Source: an uncultured Acidimicrobiaceae bacterium (GTDB taxonomy: Bacteria > Actinomycetota > Acidimicrobiia > Acidimicrobiales > RAAP-2). From it: DNA of 9,485 bases. Both the position numbers and the translations under genes were made by a program. Below the pieces are notes generated by a model. It saw only the letters and a list, made by a program, of their open reading frames with translations, was not told the DNA's origin and did not search any database. Shown in pieces: positions 1 through 6,846 of this stretch. The stretch is from positions 1-9,485 of the forward strand of contig CALAYR010000040.1 in assembly GCA_937894805.1 (NCBI GenBank), written 5' to 3'. The first letter of the stretch is position 1. Each line of letters opens with the position of its first letter.

Positions 1-1
1 T

Positions 2-298
2 GACTACGTCGTTGTGGCTGAAATATGCAAGGCCGGACTCTACCGAGAACTGGGGCAGAGCTTCGCCGTGTTGCCGGCGGTACTTACCGTGGGCGTGATG
101 GGCGATGGCCGAACCTACGCTTACCCGATCATCATTCGTGCCGTCACGAGTGATGACGCTATGACGGCCGACTGGGCGCGACTGCCGTACGACGTCATTG
201 AGTCAATATCGAATCGTCTCATCCGAGAAGTTCCGGGAGTGAATCGCGTTGCACTTGACGTAACGAGTAAGCCACCGGGCACGATTGAGTGGGAGTGA
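2..298 (+). CDS. guaA: GMP synthase (glutamine-hydrolysing), C-terminal fragment, 5' end outside window
   Basis: This is the last ~98 codons of GMP synthase, which aminates XMP to GMP using glutamine and ATP in cytoplasmic purine synthesis. The reading frame is open from the first bases, so the gene starts upstream and the GTG at 14 is an internal valine, not a start. The visible part is the C-terminal dimerisation domain. It carries the family signatures SVGVMGDGRTY-like (here TVGVMGDGRTYAYP), AMTADWARLPYD, a VPGVNRVALDVTSKPPG stretch, and the invariant terminal TIEWE before TGA. Full-length GuaA is about 510-525 residues; the amidotransferase and ATP-pyrophosphatase domains lie outside the window. 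The stop overlaps the likely pcrA start by four bases, which suggests co-transcription. Identification is by motif recognition and is very secure. Confidence 0.95.
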   Translation, partial: DYVVVAEICKAGLYRELGQSFAVLPAVLTVGVMGDGRTYAYPIIIRAVTSDDAMTADWARLPYDVIESISNRLIREVPGVNRVALDVTSKPPGTIEWE

Positions 299-2565
299 GC
301 CAGGGCTCATTTGGTGATGCGGAGTTATGGGGTGACCAGTCTCCGGCCCCATTCCTCGACGCTGCACGTCTTACTGAAGATCTCACGGAACCGCAGCGCC
401 AAGCGGTAACGCACCCCGGGGGTCCGCTCCTGGTAGTGGCCGGAGCCGGTTCCGGCAAGACGCGCGTCTTAACTCGTCGTGTCGCCTATCTCTTAGAAGT
501 CGACCGCGTCGCGCCCTGGGAAATTCTTGCCATCACGTTCACCAATAAGGCTGCAGACGAGATGAAGCGTCGCGTGGCCGAGTTGGTGGGCAGTCGATCG
601 GAGCGCATGTGGGTTCAAACGTTCCACTCCGCCTGTCTACGTTTGCTGCGCGCCAACGCCGGTGTTCTGGGTTTTGAACCGGGCTTCACCATCTACGACT
701 CGGACGAGAGCCGCAGCGAAGTCGAGCGAATCATGAAGGATTTCGGCATTGATGTGAAGGCGACGAAGCCGCGTTCAGTGCTAGCCATGATCTCAGCGGC
801 CAAGAACGCCATGCAGTCTCCGGACGCCTACCTCGAAGTCGATGCCGATCCCAAGCGCGAGATGGTGGCCAAGGTGTACCAGCGCTACGAAGATTCTCTA
901 CGTCGGGCCAACGCAATGGACTTCGATGACTTACTGTTGAATGCGGTACGCATGTTGCAAAAAGACGCCGAAGTCCGTCAGCGGTACCAACGTCAGTTCC
1001 GTCACGTCCTGGTTGATGAGTTTCAAGACACCAACGGGGTGCAGAACAAGCTTGTAGAGATTCTGGCCGAACACCACGGCAATATTTGTGTCGTTGGCGA
1101 TGCCGACCAGTCGATCTATCGATTCCGAGCCGCCGACGTGCGCAACATTCTGCAGTTCGCCCAACGCCACCCCGACTCGACCACCGTCCTGCTCGAAGAG
1201 AACTTCCGATCCACCCAGACCATCCTCGATGCCGCAAACGCCGTCATTGACCGGAATGAATCGCGCATCCCCAAGAATCTCTTCACGCAACGTGGACGTG
1301 GTGACAAGATTCGTCGCTACGCCGGTGAGGATGAGTACGACGAGGGCCGTTGGGTCATTTCGGAGCTGCGCCGCTTCCGCAACGAGTACAACATCGAGTG
1401 GCGCGAGATGGCAATTTTCTATCGGACGAATGCCCAGAGTCGTGTGCTGGAAGAGCAGTGCATCCGTGCCGGCGTGCCCTACCGGGTCATTTCGGGGCTC
1501 CGTTTCTACGACCGCAAGGAAGTCAAGGACGTTCTGGCGTACGCCCGCTTACTCGTCAATCACCGTGATGATGTGGCCTCACGGCGCGTCATCAACGAAC
1601 CTCGACGCGGTGTCGGCGCAGTCGCCCTGACCAAATTGCAGTCCTACGCGACTGATCACAACATCTCCTTTTCGGAAGCGGTGAGATTCTCCGAGGAGGC
1701 CGGCGTGTCGGGTAAGGCCGGTTCTGGTGTGCGCCAGTTCGCCACGCTGCTCGACGAGCTACGGGCTCTCTCGAATGATTTGCCTCCCGGCGAAATGATT
1801 CAAGCCATCGCCCGCGACAGCGGAATTCTCGATGAGCTCCTTACCGACGGTAGTGACGAAGCGAGAAGTCGCATCGAGAATCTCGGAGAACTCGCGAGTG
1901 CCGCCGCCGAGTACGAATCGATGATGGAGTTCCTCGAGCGCCTCGCACTGAGCGCCGAGAGCGATCAACTCGATGCCAGTGCCGGCGCGGTGTCGCTCAT
2001 GACGATGCATGTGGCCAAGGGCCTGGAGTTTCCTGCCGTTGTTATTACGGGGCTCGAAGAAGGCATGTTCCCTCACTCGCGAGCCCTCGTCGATCAGGCC
2101 GAGCTCGAAGAAGAGCGACGTCTCTGTTACGTCGGCATCACGCGAGCGATGCGCCACCTCTCGTTGACTCACGCCTGGACCCGCACCATGTGGGGTCGCC
2201 GAATGGACGCGATCACCAGTCGATTCTGGAATGAAGTGCCCGAGGAACTCTGTGAAGAATGTTCCGTCGTTAAGCCCATGCGTCGCAGCAGTTTTAGTGA
2301 CACCGATTACGGCTTTGAAGGGCGGTCCAGTGACTTCACCGCCGGTCGAGCGTTTGGCGCCGCCACGCCCCAAGAGGCCCGTGGTTCAGGGGCCGAGCAG
2401 CTGGGCCTGCGTAGTGGTGACCGCATTGTGCACGATCGCTTTGGACCGGGTACCGTCCTGAGTGTGGCCGGTGAGGGTGACCGAACACGAGCCTTCGTCC
2501 GCTTTGACGAGGGGCAGTCCGAGAAGCAGTTGGTCCTCTCAATTTCGCCCCTCAAGCGCCTTTAG
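295..2565 (+). CDS. pcrA: ATP-dependent DNA helicase PcrA/UvrD1 (superfamily 1A)
   Basis: This is a 3'-5' DNA helicase of the PcrA/UvrD family, used in nucleotide excision repair, replication-fork maintenance and removal of stalled RNA polymerase. The usual SF1A motifs occur in order (residues counted from GTG 295). They are a Q-motif-like EPQRQAV near 32-38, Walker A AGAGSGKT 49-56, motif Ia ITFTNKAADEM ~80-90, Ib TFHSACLRLLR ~109-119, Walker B VLVDEFQDTN 238-247, motif III VVGDADQSIYRFR 266-278, IV EENFRS ~301-306, V TMHVAKGLEFP onward from 570, and VI EERRLCYVGITRA ~606-618. The last ~50 residues (708-756, GDRIVHDRFGPGTV to KQLVLSISPLKRL) look like the Tudor-like C-terminal domain that binds RNA polymerase in PcrA. 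In motif III the usual YRFRGA reads YRFRAA. The length (756 aa) is normal. GTG 295 is preferred because it forms a GTGA overlap with the guaA stop; an in-frame GTG at 289 is the alternative. The first ~25 residues are poorly conserved and do not decide it. Confidence 0.95.
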   Translation: MSQGSFGDAELWGDQSPAPFLDAARLTEDLTEPQRQAVTHPGGPLLVVAGAGSGKTRVLTRRVAYLLEVDRVAPWEILAITFTNKAADEMKRRVAELVGSRSERMWVQTFHSACLRLLRANAGVLGFEPGFTIYDSDESRSEVERIMKDFGIDVKATKPRSVLAMISAAKNAMQSPDAYLEVDADPKREMVAKVYQRYEDSLRRANAMDFDDLLLNAVRMLQKDAEVRQRYQRQFRHVLVDEFQDTNGVQNKLVEILAEHHGNICVVGDADQSIYRFRAADVRNILQFAQRHPDSTTVLLEENFRSTQTILDAANAVIDRNESRIPKNLFTQRGRGDKIRRYAGEDEYDEGRWVISELRRFRNEYNIEWREMAIFYRTNAQSRVLEEQCIRAGVPYRVISGLRFYDRKEVKDVLAYARLLVNHRDDVASRRVINEPRRGVGAVALTKLQSYATDHNISFSEAVRFSEEAGVSGKAGSGVRQFATLLDELRALSNDLPPGEMIQAIARDSGILDELLTDGSDEARSRIENLGELASAAAEYESMMEFLERLALSAESDQLDASAGAVSLMTMHVAKGLEFPAVVITGLEEGMFPHSRALVDQAELEEERRLCYVGITRAMRHLSLTHAWTRTMWGRRMDAITSRFWNEVPEELCEECSVVKPMRRSSFSDTDYGFEGRSSDFTAGRAFGAATPQEARGSGAEQLGLRSGDRIVHDRFGPGTVLSVAGEGDRTRAFVRFDEGQSEKQLVLSISPLKRL

Positions 2566-2577
2566 ACGAAAAGTCAA

Positions 2578-2583
2578 TACGAT
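2578..2583 (+). promoter_or_regulatory. -10 element placed for a leaderless transcript of the 2590 gene
   Basis: The hexamer TACGAT matches the actinobacterial TANNNT -10 consensus. It lies at exactly -12 to -7 if transcription starts on the A of the ATG at 2590, the arrangement expected for leaderless mRNA. No Shine-Dalgarno-like sequence precedes that ATG, which agrees. No convincing -35 is visible, and the upstream sequence is still pcrA coding. Read-through from pcrA (24-base gap) is not excluded. Seen: motif and spacing. Inferred: promoter function. Confidence 0.5.
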
Positions 2584-2589
2584 TACACC

Positions 2590-3843
2590 ATGCGAGAAGA
2601 GGGCTCTACCACCAGTCACCGTTCTCGTGTGAGCGCTCAGCCACCTCACATGGATCCCGCACCTCGCCACCCCCGGTACGTCTACGTTCGCCGCCGCGTT
2701 GTCTTTGGGCTAGCGCTCATGACGTTGAGCTACGGCCTCTACCTTGGCGTCACCTTGGCCGTAGCGTTGACGAACCAGTCGTACGGCGTTTCCTTCTCGG
2801 CTCGCGGTGCCGAGTGGGGTCGCGAGCACGGCATGGGCTGGGCCGTGACATGGGTCGAGCAGCGGTACTACTCCATCAACAAACCAAAGACTGGCGGCAC
2901 GCCCGAATCTAATCAGTTTGGATCGGGTTCGACCGCCGTCGATATTCCTCGCACCGGCCATCTCCCCGCTCCGACCACTGTGGTTACTCCGGCCAAGACG
3001 CCCCAGGCCGGCGAGGGCGTCTGGCATCCCGTTGGGCGAAAGACTGCATCTGGCATTCCCGCCATCTACGAGGCCTTCATTCGTCCCGATGCCGTCCACA
3101 CGAGCTACGTCGTCGGTCTGGCGTGGATGGACCCAACCTTGCTCGAAGCACGCCTCTATTCAGGATCGTTTATCCCCGGTGGTGGTCCCTATAAGCACAG
3201 CGCACCGATTCTTCCGAAGACAACCGGGAACTTGGTGGCGGCCTTTAACGCCGGCTTTCGCATGCAGGATGCCAACGGCGGGTACTACACCGACAACAAG
3301 ACTGTGATTCCACTGCGCAAGGGTGGCGCCGCTGTGGTGATTTTCAAGGACGGCACGATGACCGTCGGGCAGTGGGGACGCGATATCAAGATGTCCAGTG
3401 AGGTTCGTGAAGTTCGACAGAATCTCGATCTCATCGTGGACGACAGTCGTCCCGTGGCCGGGTTGGACTCGGCCAATACGAAGCGTTGGGGCGCCACGCT
3501 CGGCGGAAAATTTGATGTGTGGCGGAGCGGTATCGGGGTGACCGAAAACGGCGCTCTGGTCTACGCCGGAGGACCGGCACTCACAATCAGTGCGCTCGCC
3601 GACGTCTTACTGCGGGCCGGTGCCGTTCGGGCCATGGAACTGGACATCAACACCGACTGGGTGCAGTACTCAATATTTACCGCCCCACTGGGTACGACAA
3701 TCAACGGTGGGCACGGCAAGAGTCTCGTTTCGACAATGGTGGGCCCGCCCAGTCGTTACTTCACGACCTGGTGGAACCGAGACTTCTTTACTGTTTCCCT
3801 GCGGCCATCCGAAACTACGGTGACCACCACCACGAAGCCCTAG
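2590..3843 (+). CDS. Membrane-anchored phosphodiester glycosidase (NAGPA-domain) family protein
   Basis: This 417-residue protein has a basic cytoplasmic N-terminus (1-36), one hydrophobic segment at about 37-61, and a large outward-facing part, so it is probably anchored in the membrane with its catalytic domain outside. The C-terminal ~260 residues resemble the NAGPA domain, named after the lysosomal enzyme that removes GlcNAc from mannose-6-phosphate diesters. The recognisable blocks are AFNAGFRMQDANGGYY (218-233), WGRDIKM, VRQNLDLIVD (275-284), VWRSGIGVTENGALVYAGGP (310-329) and AVRAMELDINTDWVQY (345-360). Bacterial members are mostly uncharacterised. The natural substrate here is unknown, presumably a surface glycan or teichoic-acid-like phosphodiester. 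Residues 98-140 are a Gly/Pro/Thr-rich linker and the end is a Thr-rich tail, probably disordered. ATG 2590 is chosen because of the leaderless-type -10; Met21 is an alternative. The stop codon shares its bases with the dprE2 stop on the other strand. Family assignment is firm, function is not. Confidence 0.85.
   Translation: MREEGSTTSHRSRVSAQPPHMDPAPRHPRYVYVRRRVVFGLALMTLSYGLYLGVTLAVALTNQSYGVSFSARGAEWGREHGMGWAVTWVEQRYYSINKPKTGGTPESNQFGSGSTAVDIPRTGHLPAPTTVVTPAKTPQAGEGVWHPVGRKTASGIPAIYEAFIRPDAVHTSYVVGLAWMDPTLLEARLYSGSFIPGGGPYKHSAPILPKTTGNLVAAFNAGFRMQDANGGYYTDNKTVIPLRKGGAAVVIFKDGTMTVGQWGRDIKMSSEVREVRQNLDLIVDDSRPVAGLDSANTKRWGATLGGKFDVWRSGIGVTENGALVYAGGPALTISALADVLLRAGAVRAMELDINTDWVQYSIFTAPLGTTINGGHGKSLVSTMVGPPSRYFTTWWNRDFFTVSLRPSETTVTTTTKP
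3840..3843. other. CTAG palindrome giving the TAG stop of two convergent genes
   Basis: The four bases CTAG read TAG on the plus strand at 3841-3843, ending the glycosidase gene, and TAG on the minus strand at 3842-3840, ending dprE2. The two genes therefore overlap tail-to-tail by four bases. There is no intergenic space and no clear hairpin plus T-run on either side, so any terminator must lie inside the opposing coding sequence or termination must be factor-dependent. Confidence 0.9.
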
Positions 3844-4610
3844 CGCTCTTCGTTGATTTTGCGCCAGAGGGGTGCGGGCAAGTGGCGGAGAATTGCAAAG
3901 AGCCACTTCATCACGCTCGGCGAGTAAATCACGAGGGCGGACGTTCCGAGACCGCTGACGATGTCTTTGGCAACCCGTTCGGCATCAACTGAAAATGGTG
4001 CCGGCTTGAGACCGGCGGTCATTTTGGTGTGCACGAATCCAGGGCGCACGATCTGCAACGTGACGCCGGTCCCGATGAGCGAGTCGGCCAGACCTTCACA
4101 GAGGCGATCGAGGCCAGCCTTGGCCCCGCTGTAGAGGTACGAACCACGACGGACACGAATGCCGGCCACCGAGCTAATCACCACGATGCGTCCCGATCCC
4201 TGAGCGACCATGCGCTGGCGCAACGCCGCGAGTGCGGTCACTGGCCACGCGTAGTTAACGATCGACATACGGGCGGCTGCGGCGGGGTCATTCTCGTCGA
4301 GCAATTGCTCTCCAAGGAGTCCTACGGCAATGACGACCAAGTCAACGGGGGCTCCAACGGCGGCGAACGACTCCGCGACGGCCGATTCGGCCGACGCGAC
4401 GTCCTGGGCGTCGAAGGTCACCAGGTGCGTTGAGGTCGCACCGGCACTCTTAGCTTCCTCGGCCGCCTCCTGCAAGAGAGACTCGTTACGTCCGGCCAAG
4501 ACAACGGTGCGGGCACGAGCGGCACAGAGTTTCTTCGTGACTTCCCGGGCGATGTCAGAGCTACCGCCGAGAACGACGACGGTTTGTGGTTGTCCAAATG
4601 CATTTTCCAT
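3840..4610 (-). CDS. dprE2: Decaprenylphospho-beta-D-erythro-pentofuranosid-2-ulose 2-reductase DprE2
   Basis: DprE2 is the NADH-dependent partner of DprE1. It reduces the 2'-keto intermediate to polyprenyl-phospho-arabinose at the cytoplasmic membrane. The 256-residue protein is a classical short-chain dehydrogenase. The nucleotide-binding loop GGSSDIA lies at 15-21, where DprE2 proteins have GGTSEIG-like sequences. The catalytic tetrad is probably Asn119, Ser147, Tyr160 and Lys164 (SYLYSGAK), with the normal 13-residue Ser-Tyr spacing. IVRPGFVHTKM (187-197) followed by a KPAP segment is typical of DprE2 rather than of FabG-type enzymes. M. tuberculosis DprE2 is almost the same length. The ATG at 4610 lies 5 bases after the dprE1 stop, with a weak GTAGG upstream, so the two are translated from one message. 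Adjacency to dprE1 makes the specific assignment strong; from sequence alone it would be an SDR oxidoreductase. Confidence 0.9.
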   Translation of the reverse strand: MENAFGQPQTVVVLGGSSDIAREVTKKLCAARARTVVLAGRNESLLQEAAEEAKSAGATSTHLVTFDAQDVASAESAVAESFAAVGAPVDLVVIAVGLLGEQLLDENDPAAAARMSIVNYAWPVTALAALRQRMVAQGSGRIVVISSVAGIRVRRGSYLYSGAKAGLDRLCEGLADSLIGTGVTLQIVRPGFVHTKMTAGLKPAPFSVDAERVAKDIVSGLGTSALVIYSPSVMKWLFAILRHLPAPLWRKINEER

Positions 4611-4615
4611 GGTGC

Positions 4616-5935
4616 CTACTTTCGAATTAGTTCTAGCCGTCGAGCGAGGTCGCTCGTGATGACGGTCGTCGGATCAATCTGCTGCTTGAGCTGCAACAGC
4701 TCTTCAAAGCGTGGGTACATCGCGCGGAATGTGGCTGGATCAAGGCGAGCATCTTTGGCTAGATAGACGCGGCCACCGGCCGCCAGGACCAGAGTGTCTA
4801 GCTGGTCGAGCACTCCGGGAAGGGCCGTCGGCCCGACGGGTAGATCAAGGGCCAGCGTCCAGCCGGGCATCGGAAAGGAAAGTGGTCCCGGAGTACCGTC
4901 GCCAAATCGTTTCAAGACGGCGAGGAAGCTCGGCACCCGTGACTCGGCGAGCAACTTGATGGCCTCGACGACCGTCTCGCTGGCTGCATCGGGAACGGCG
5001 AACTGATACTGAACAAAACCCCGCCGGCCGTAGAGGCGGTTCCAGTCGCGCACACCATCGAGTGGGTGAAAGAAGGCACCGATGCTCTGCACTTCGCCGT
5101 GTCGCTGCTTTGGCGCCATACGAAACCAGAGCTCATTAAAGGCCCGAATAGAAAGACCATTGAGCAGTCCGCTCGGAGCGGAAAAGGGGACACCAATCTT
5201 GGCGTCGCGTGGAGCGTGACGTTCTCCAGTGCCTTCAGCGTGATCGCCGCGCGTCAAGATGGCACGCCCCATGGCTGAACCCGTCGTCATGCAGTCCACC
5301 CACGCCACGGAGTACCGGTATCGGTGATCGCCCGACTGCATCTCGTGCATCACGGCCTCGAGATTGGCAAAGCGCGTGGTGTCGACTACGACCTTGTCAC
5401 TGGTGACGGCCAAGAGTTGAATTTGGGCACGTAGGACGACGCCCGTCAGACCCATGCCTCCGACGGTGGCCCAGAAGAGCTCAGCTCGTTCCGTCGGGCC
5501 ACACGTAAGAGTGCCGGTCGGCGTAGCCAACACGAGAGAACGTACGTGGTGGCCGAATGAACCATCGACGTGATGGTTCTTGCCGTGCACGTCGGCGGCA
5601 ATCGCGCCACCGATACTGACCTGTCGGGTACCGGGCGTCACCGGAACGAACCACCCTTGGGGGAGGCCGACGCGAATCAGGTCATCTATCGTGACGCCCG
5701 CATCGACCCACACTGATCCGTCAGAGGCAATTTCGTCCATCACGGTCATGGCGCCATTGCGAAGAACCAAGCCGCCGGCGAGTTGGGCCGCGTCACCGTA
5801 GCTTCGTCCGAGTCCTCGAGAGAGCACGTGCGTTGACGTGCGCAGGAGTCCGGAGATGTCGTTAGCAGTGGGCTCGAGTACGTCGGCCACGCTTGGGGCT
5901 GTACGGCCCCAGCCGTAGAGCTTTTCTCGACTCAC
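4616..5935 (-). CDS. dprE1: Decaprenylphospho-beta-D-ribofuranose 2-oxidase DprE1 (FAD-dependent)
   Basis: DprE1 oxidises the C2 hydroxyl of polyprenyl-phospho-ribose with FAD, the first half of its epimerisation to arabinose. Counted from GTG 5935 (439 aa), YGWGRTAPSV sits near the N-terminus and RGLGRSYGDAAQ at 40-51. VPVTPGTRQVSIGG runs from ~97 and the FAD-attachment-region HGKNHH is at 117-122. WATVGGMGLTG ends near 165. The substrate domain contains FFHPLDG, GFVQYQF, SFPMPGW (353-359) and AKDAR with Lys394, equivalent to Lys418 of M. tuberculosis. The position of the drug-reactive M. tuberculosis Cys387 is Ala362 here, within WTLALDLP. GTG 5935 is favoured as start because it overlaps the UbiA stop as GTGA and gives an N-terminus of family-like length. 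An in-frame GTG at 5968 would add 11 residues. There is no signal peptide, as expected for this membrane-associated enzyme. Very secure identification. Confidence 0.94.
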   Translation of the reverse strand: MSREKLYGWGRTAPSVADVLEPTANDISGLLRTSTHVLSRGLGRSYGDAAQLAGGLVLRNGAMTVMDEIASDGSVWVDAGVTIDDLIRVGLPQGWFVPVTPGTRQVSIGGAIAADVHGKNHHVDGSFGHHVRSLVLATPTGTLTCGPTERAELFWATVGGMGLTGVVLRAQIQLLAVTSDKVVVDTTRFANLEAVMHEMQSGDHRYRYSVAWVDCMTTGSAMGRAILTRGDHAEGTGERHAPRDAKIGVPFSAPSGLLNGLSIRAFNELWFRMAPKQRHGEVQSIGAFFHPLDGVRDWNRLYGRRGFVQYQFAVPDAASETVVEAIKLLAESRVPSFLAVLKRFGDGTPGPLSFPMPGWTLALDLPVGPTALPGVLDQLDTLVLAAGGRVYLAKDARLDPATFRAMYPRFEELLQLKQQIDPTTVITSDLARRLELIRK

Positions 5936-6837
5936 GCGTGGATTCCCAAGACGAAGAGCACGGCCCACAGGACTCCTAGGACCTGCAGTGTGTGGTCACT
6001 AAAGACGAGATCTTCGGGGGCTCCGCCGTCACCTCGTTCGAGGCGGCGCAGAATGTGCAAGATGGCCACTACGACCGGCACTACCGTCAAGCGAATCAGC
6101 ACGACGCGGTGATGGACATTGGAAAGACCGGTAGGGGAAACATCAAAGGCCCAGAGGCAGTAGGTCGTCACGACGACCGAAGCGACGAGCGTGAGGGCCG
6201 ATCGAAGAAATTCGGGGCTGTACTCGGCCAGAACTGCTCGGTGGGCACCGGCGTTACCACCCAGCTCCTTCAGCTCGGCCGTCCGTTTGCCGATGACTAA
6301 AAAGAGCGCTGCGAAGGCCGTTACAGCGAGGAACCAGCTCGATACGTAGAGATCACTGGCCACGGCGCCGCCGAGGGCCCGCAGAAAGAAACCGCTGGCC
6401 ACGATGGCGAACTCAATGACCGGTTGACGTTTCAAAATAATCGAATAGGCCGTCGTGAGCGTGATGTAGGTCACAATGACCAAGAAGAGGTCGTGGCCCG
6501 ATGCACTGGCGTACCACGACGTGGCGATGGCTCCCACGAGCAGGGTGGCGGCGAGAGTCAGAGCGACGGGCAGTGCGACGACTCCGGCCGCAATGGCCCG
6601 AAACTTCTTCGTGGGGTGGAGCCGATCGGCCGCTCGATCACGTACGTCGTTGATGAGATAGAGGCCGCTCGCGGCGAGCGTGAATGCGGCAAATGCGGCG
6701 AGGGTGTGGCGAATGGTTGAGCCCACAGTGATCTGCCCGGCCGCGGCTGGTGCGATGAGGACCAGTCCGTTTTTCACCCACTGGCGTGGGCGGAGAGCGC
6801 TAATGATGCCGCTCACGAGATTTTTCGGCTGAGTCAC
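5932..6837 (-). CDS. ubiA: Decaprenyl-phosphate phosphoribosyltransferase (UbiA family, DPPR synthase)
   Basis: This is a polytopic UbiA-superfamily prenyltransferase, orthologous in appearance to mycobacterial Rv3806c. It joins 5-phosphoribosyl pyrophosphate to polyprenyl phosphate and commits ribose to the arabinose-lipid pathway. Of 301 residues most lie in about nine hydrophobic segments (roughly 22-34, 45-62, 86-108, 116-133, 139-160, 165-183, 211-231, 246-264, 284-300). The N-terminal LRPRQWVKNGLVL (15-27) and the Asp motif NDVRDRAADRLHPTKKFR (63-80, Asp64/67/71) with the following PIAAGVV-like segment are diagnostic of this subfamily, as opposed to quinone or heme prenyltransferases. 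YSIILK (131-136) and GKRTAEL (183-189) also match Rv3806c. The start is GTG, 9 bases after the glycosyltransferase stop, with no clear ribosome-binding site, suggesting coupled translation. The symbol follows mycobacterial use. Confidence 0.9.
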   Translation of the reverse strand: MTQPKNLVSGIISALRPRQWVKNGLVLIAPAAAGQITVGSTIRHTLAAFAAFTLAASGLYLINDVRDRAADRLHPTKKFRAIAAGVVALPVALTLAATLLVGAIATSWYASASGHDLFLVIVTYITLTTAYSIILKRQPVIEFAIVASGFFLRALGGAVASDLYVSSWFLAVTAFAALFLVIGKRTAELKELGGNAGAHRAVLAEYSPEFLRSALTLVASVVVTTYCLWAFDVSPTGLSNVHHRVVLIRLTVVPVVVAILHILRRLERGDGGAPEDLVFSDHTLQVLGVLWAVLFVLGIHA

Positions 6838-6846
6838 GACTAAACG

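Noticed and set aside
1759..2373. 204-codon minus-strand open frame inside pcrA
   Set aside because: It lies over conserved helicase motifs V and VI and the translation has no domain-like character; it is a shadow of pcrA.
3840..3900. Possible bidirectional terminator at the convergent junction
   Set aside because: Only short GCGC matches are present with no adequate stem or T-run on either strand.
3519..3992. 157-codon plus-strand frame spanning the glycosidase and dprE2 3' ends
   Set aside because: The translation is Arg-rich and low in hydrophobic order, and both underlying genes are clearly real in other frames.
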